From a virus: a DNA stretch of 53,806 bases. The stretch covers positions 1-53,806 of IMG/VR virus record IMGVR_UViG_3300042402_003976. One strand, given 5' to 3'. The translations under genes were made by a program, and so were the position numbers. Shown piece by piece: positions 50,800 through 53,806 of the stretch (position 1 is its first letter; each line of letters starts with the position of its first letter). Below the pieces are notes generated by a model that was given only the letters and a program-made list of their open reading frames with translations, had not been told where the DNA came from and searched no databases.

Positions 50800-51852
50800 T
50801 TAAAATAGCATGCTGAATACCAGTGCTTTGTTTTTACTTATCAACTCCCCATTTTGTTTTGCAGTTTCTGCGCTGTCGTTGACAAAATATACTCCTGTGG
50901 TGCCTGTGCCAGGCACAGCTGCATATAGCAATACATTATTTGATACATATCCGGGCACTGTGCCAATTTTTTCAAACTGCATGGCATAGTTGGTTTGAAG
51001 TTTACCAGTGCCTTGAGTTCTTACATAAATGTTTTCGTTGGTTATGCTGGCACGACTTGTAATTTCATTGCGATCCGGCCCGCCACCAATTTCTAGATCG
51101 CCTACTTCAAATCTATTTGTATAGAACTGTCCGACTAGAGCATTGTCTACTATTATCGAAACTGCACTTTCACCAAAAGTATTATAACTAGTGGTTGCTG
51201 TAAAATATGCCAACGATCCAGCTGTGCCAGCGAGATTAGGAGTAATATCTTTGTCTGCAATAACCACTCTAGTGTCTTGGCTTTGTGGTGCTACAATTTG
51301 AAATGTGGGATTATTTTGAATTGCATCGTCGACAAATTTCTTGTTGGGAATATCGTCATCATCAGTAACTTGATCTTCATAATTAATAGTGCCTGAAACT
51401 TTTACTACTCCTGTTCCTGTACCTATTAGTGTGAGATCACCTGAATCGGTAGTGCTGTTTGTTAGTATCTGTTTGAGGCGAAGACTACTGGCATCAAAAT
51501 TAAACGGCCCTGGAGCAGAACCATGCGCGATTAACCACGAGTCAGTGCTTTCGTCGTAGAGCAAGCTGGCGTTGTTCTGCGGAGTTACTGCAGAAGTATT
51601 GCCACGTTCAATTTCAACACCAGAATATATCAGGGTAACACCTGGTCCTACTTCACCAGTGTTTAGCGATATAATGTTATCTTCAATGGTTAAGTTAGTG
51701 GTACTGATATTAAAGGTATCACCTTCGACCACGAGATTACCAGTGACTCGTACTGACCCACCACTCACAGCAGGTCCAGTGTCAAGTGTTATCTTGGCAC
51801 CGTCGCCTGCTCGAATGTTGTAGTCACCGTTGACTCTGAGAAACTGTCCCAT
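50800..51852 (-). CDS. Fibre/structural protein
   Basis: 350 aa. It begins with a beta-repeat shaft (LRVNGDYNIRAGDGAKITLDTG, then VTGNLVVEGDTFNISTTNLTIEDNIISLN), has an acidic joint (EDQVTDDDDIPNKKFVDDAI) of the kind that often precedes a fibre head, and ends with strands (LLYAAVPGTGTTGVYFVND) and a helical LISKNKALVFSMLF tail. AGGAT precedes the ATG. It is the first of the many fibre genes downstream of the head genes. The exact location in the virion is unknown. Confidence 0.8.
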   Translation of the reverse strand: MGQFLRVNGDYNIRAGDGAKITLDTGPAVSGGSVRVTGNLVVEGDTFNISTTNLTIEDNIISLNTGEVGPGVTLIYSGVEIERGNTSAVTPQNNASLLYDESTDSWLIAHGSAPGPFNFDASSLRLKQILTNSTTDSGDLTLIGTGTGVVKVSGTINYEDQVTDDDDIPNKKFVDDAIQNNPTFQIVAPQSQDTRVVIADKDITPNLAGTAGSLAYFTATTSYNTFGESAVSIIVDNALVGQFYTNRFEVGDLEIGGGPDRNEITSRASITNENIYVRTQGTGKLQTNYAMQFEKIGTVPGYVSNNVLLYAAVPGTGTTGVYFVNDSAETAKQNGELISKNKALVFSMLF

Positions 51853-51865
51853 TTACAATCCTAGA

Positions 51866-52261
51866 TTATAGTGCAACTAATAAGATATCGTCAGATCCAG
51901 AATCGTCTGCCATATACCATTTATAGCGAACACCAGCTGTGTCGGTGGCAATACGTTTGTTTAATTTCATGATTCTACGACCGTTAGTAGCTTGATTTGT
52001 ATCGACTGCTACACGACCTGTCATTAACATTTCACCTGTTAATAATTCATTGCCGGCTTTGTCGACAAGTCTGCATTGTGCCGTAGCACTGTCCGACACA
52101 TCAAATACTTGATATGATCTTGAACCTTTTTGTTTGAGGATGTATACATCATCTCTGATTGTACCACCGATATTGGCAATAACTCTAATACCTACATTTG
52201 TTGATGCATAGGTTCCAAATACTTGAACACCGTTCACATCTTTTTTAACTGGACGTCCCAT
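51866..52261 (-). CDS. Small conserved structural protein near the capsid gene
   Basis: 131 aa, basic. The pattern MGRPVKKDVNGVQVFG, then GIRVIANIGGTIRDDVYILKQKGSRSYQVFD and a C-terminal NKRIATDTAGVRYKWYMADDSG---ILL, looks like a small beta protein found beside structural genes of marine T4-like phages; I do not know its function. AAAGGAGA lies before the ATG. A late promoter at 52330-52337 gives a leader of about 63 nt containing a GCGG/CCGC hairpin near 52298-52308. Confidence 0.72.
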   Translation of the reverse strand: MGRPVKKDVNGVQVFGTYASTNVGIRVIANIGGTIRDDVYILKQKGSRSYQVFDVSDSATAQCRLVDKAGNELLTGEMLMTGRVAVDTNQATNGRRIMKLNKRIATDTAGVRYKWYMADDSGSDDILLVAL

Positions 52262-52329
52262 TTGTTTCTCCTTTGTTTGACGTTCTAGGTCATACGCGGC
52301 GGGTACCGCATAATAAATTCTAGATACTT

Positions 52330-52337
52330 TATTTATC
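52330..52337 (-). promoter_or_regulatory. Late promoter (GATAAATA)
   Basis: GATAAATA on the minus strand overlaps the stop of the preceding helical-protein gene; start predicted near 52324. Confidence 0.6.
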
Positions 52338-52602
52338 CGCGGCTTAGTAGACTCATCAGTTCCATTTTTTCTACAGTGTTTAATATTGTATTGATGGCAT
52401 TGATTTCTTGTTGTGCTTTTTCTAAATATCCGCGATTTTTGGTCTGTCTATACATGACCATTATTTTACTGTGCGCAGTAATGTGTTGATTTATTATTTT
52501 TTCAATACGTTGCACATCATGAACGAACATAGGAAAGCGATTTCTCCATGCCGTAAACTGCTCACGTAGTTGTTTGAAGTCTTGTTCCGATTCCACTTTC
52601 AT
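52333..52602 (-). CDS. Small coiled-coil protein after gp23
   Basis: 89 aa from the ATG at 52602; a TTG seven codons earlier was rejected because it lies upstream of the predicted transcription start. The protein is almost all helix (KVESEQDFKQLREQFTAWRNR, then a long Ile/Gln/Asn-rich helix to LMSLLSRG). A CTTAAATA element ends 5 nt before the ATG, with no Shine-Dalgarno. It is separated from gp23 by a strong terminator, so it is independently transcribed. Function unknown. Confidence 0.7.
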   Translation of the reverse strand: MKVESEQDFKQLREQFTAWRNRFPMFVHDVQRIEKIINQHITAHSKIMVMYRQTKNRGYLEKAQQEINAINTILNTVEKMELMSLLSRG

Positions 52603-52607
52603 CTTGA

Positions 52608-52615
52608 TATTTAAG
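52608..52615 (-). promoter_or_regulatory. Late promoter, 5 nt before ATG
   Basis: CTTAAATA followed by TCAAG and the ATG at 52602. It lies 6 nt after the gp23 terminator. Confidence 0.5.
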
Positions 52616-52621
52616 TCAAAC

Positions 52622-52645
52622 AAAAAGGCTCCGAAGAGCCTTTTT
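52622..52645 (-). terminator. Rho-independent terminator after gp23 (UUCG loop)
   Basis: AAAAAGGCTC pairs with GAGCCTTTTT around a C(UUCG)G tetraloop on the minus strand, ending in a T-run. It lies 25 nt after the gp23 stop. Confidence 0.93.
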
Positions 52646-52670
52646 GAAGTTGCGTTATACGTGTTACAGA

Positions 52671-53806
52671 TTAAGCAAAACGTAGGTTAGCGGATGTTAC
52701 AGCAACAGTCGCTAAGTAATCAGCTGCGTTACCTAGAGAAGAAGCTGTGTTTGTCAACTCAACATAACCATAACGTGTCATGAATGACACGACTGGTTCG
52801 AAAGTTGCTGGGTCAAGAACAACACCACTGCTCATCAATGGAATGTATGGGCAATAGAATGCTGCTGCGTCAGATTCGCTAGAACCTTTGTAACCAACTA
52901 GAACGTTGTCGTTCTCTGCATATGTGTTAACATACACTTTCATTGCACTGTTCAATGTACCGACAAACTTGGTGTTTGTTGGAGCTTCGAATGTGCCTTC
53001 TGTTGTGCGAGCAAAAGCGGAAGTAGTAGCACTTTGCAACAATGTTAATGTTGTTGGTGATACAACTGCCCAGTTACCAGCACCACGACGTGTACGCTGA
53101 GCGATCAAGTTAGCAGCACGGTTGATCTGAACTGCCAATGCGGCATGCTCGTCACCAACGAATGTTGCTGTTCCAGATACAGCAGCTTGGTCATATGTTA
53201 ATACTGTTGAAGACAATGTAGCTAGGCTACGTAGAACTTCTTGGTCGATCTCAGCTGTGATCTCTTGTGCAAGAGCAGCCATGATCTCAGCTTCGATGTC
53301 AATGCCTTGTTGGGCTTGTGCATCTTGAGCTGCTTCGAATGTCCAGCGAGCTGACAACTTACGTGTCTTAGCTTCAACTGTTTGCTTCAAGATTTGAATG
53401 CTTAGTTTGTTACCTGCTACGCCTTCTAGTGCAGCTGTTGAAGCAGCCTTACCAGTAGTAGCACCAGCATAACCTTCAGCAATCTTGAATGGGCTTAGAG
53501 CCTCTTCACCAGCTGTAACGTTTCCACCAGTGCCGCTAAATGTATCGCTGTAGCGAACACGTAGAGTATGGATCTGACCAACTGGACCTGTCATTGGCTG
53601 TACGCCAACTAATTCATTAGCAATGACCGTAGGCATTACACGTCTGATCACAGGAAGGATCACACGATTTAGTGTTGCAACGTTACCGGCGGATGTTGCT
53701 CCAGCGGTGGCACTCTCTGCCAAATACTTGCGGGTATTTTCTAGAGTTGTTGCCATTACTGAACGCTTGTTACCTTGAAGACCTTCTAAAAGGGCGTCTT
53801 TGGTTT
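52671..53806 (-). CDS. 23: Major capsid protein gp23, 5' end outside the window
   Basis: The frame is open from the stop at 52671 to the right edge (53804), so the gene is probably cut by the window. An internal ATG at 53756 gives 361 aa, but in-frame codons upstream encode TKDALLEGLQGNKRSV, which looks like the N-terminal region of gp23 that is removed in the prohead. The LAE at residues 12-14 of the internal numbering (KYLAES) fits the gp21 cleavage rule. Core motifs: LNRVILPVIRRVMPTVIANE, VGVQPMTGPVGQI and LRVRYSD, then the KLSARWTFEAAQD and QEITAEIDQEVL helices of the HK97-type fold, and ISVY-like C-terminal strands. It is followed by a strong terminator. Confidence 0.93.
   Translation of the reverse strand, partial: TKDALLEGLQGNKRSVMATTLENTRKYLAESATAGATSAGNVATLNRVILPVIRRVMPTVIANELVGVQPMTGPVGQIHTLRVRYSDTFSGTGGNVTAGEEALSPFKIAEGYAGATTGKAASTAALEGVAGNKLSIQILKQTVEAKTRKLSARWTFEAAQDAQAQQGIDIEAEIMAALAQEITAEIDQEVLRSLATLSSTVLTYDQAAVSGTATFVGDEHAALAVQINRAANLIAQRTRRGAGNWAVVSPTTLTLLQSATTSAFARTTEGTFEAPTNTKFVGTLNSAMKVYVNTYAENDNVLVGYKGSSESDAAAFYCPYIPLMSSGVVLDPATFEPVVSFMTRYGYVELTNTASSLGNAADYLATVAVTSANLRFA

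Noticed and set aside
1-53806. tRNA genes, integrase, insertion sequences
   Set aside because: No cloverleaf candidate, recombinase motif or terminal inverted repeat was noticed in the short intergenic gaps or genes; a tRNA scan was not possible here.

Overview
The window is a stretch of late genes from a tailed phage of the T4-like myovirus type, probably from a marine metagenome. Recognisable T4 counterparts are the major capsid protein gp23 (right edge, running off the window), neck proteins gp13 and gp14, tail terminator gp15, tail sheath gp18, tail tube gp19, a gp54/gp48-like baseplate tube protein, head-completion nuclease gp4, small terminase gp16 and a dNMP kinase of the gp1 family. 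T4-type late promoters (TATAAATA-like) precede many genes. There is no integrase, transposase, rRNA, recognisable tRNA or CRISPR array. The host cannot be named from the sequence.

Layout, left to right. 1-8.1 kb: leftward head/packaging and tail-tube/sheath genes. 8.2-9.9 kb: a small rightward zinc-motif ORF, the dNMP kinase with its own sigma70-like promoter, and gp13. 9.95-13.6 kb: a rightward block with gp14, gp15, a Nudix-fold relic and a small helical protein. 13.6-18.8 kb: leftward fibre-type proteins, two carrying cupredoxin-like copper motifs, flanking a subtilisin-like protease. 18.8-30.8 kb: an accessory island, AT-rich from about 20.4 kb, with three flavin-dependent (tryptophan-type) halogenases, seven Fe(II)/2-oxoglutarate oxygenase-like proteins, one NodU/CmcH-type O-carbamoyltransferase and two unrecognised proteins. 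30.8-51.9 kb: a leftward fibre and adhesin region with two giant paralogous proteins (2509 and 1869 aa), a glycine-rich adhesin, a peptidase S74 chaperone protein and many small structural proteins. 51.9-53.8 kb: two small proteins and gp23, separated by a strong terminator.

How the parts may work together. The structural genes build head, neck, contractile tail and a large set of fibres. The oxidative/halogenating island lies between two fibre modules, and its leftward half is a tight operon with ATGA, TAATG-like or near-zero junctions. One reading is that it chemically tailors fibre proteins or a cell-surface or small-molecule substrate; this is inference. A second unusual theme is the placement of late promoters 4-5 nt before the start codon of at least seven genes, predicting leaderless late mRNAs.

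No gap longer than 300 bases lacks a gene; the longest is 48436-48566, which holds a late promoter and a hairpin-rich leader.
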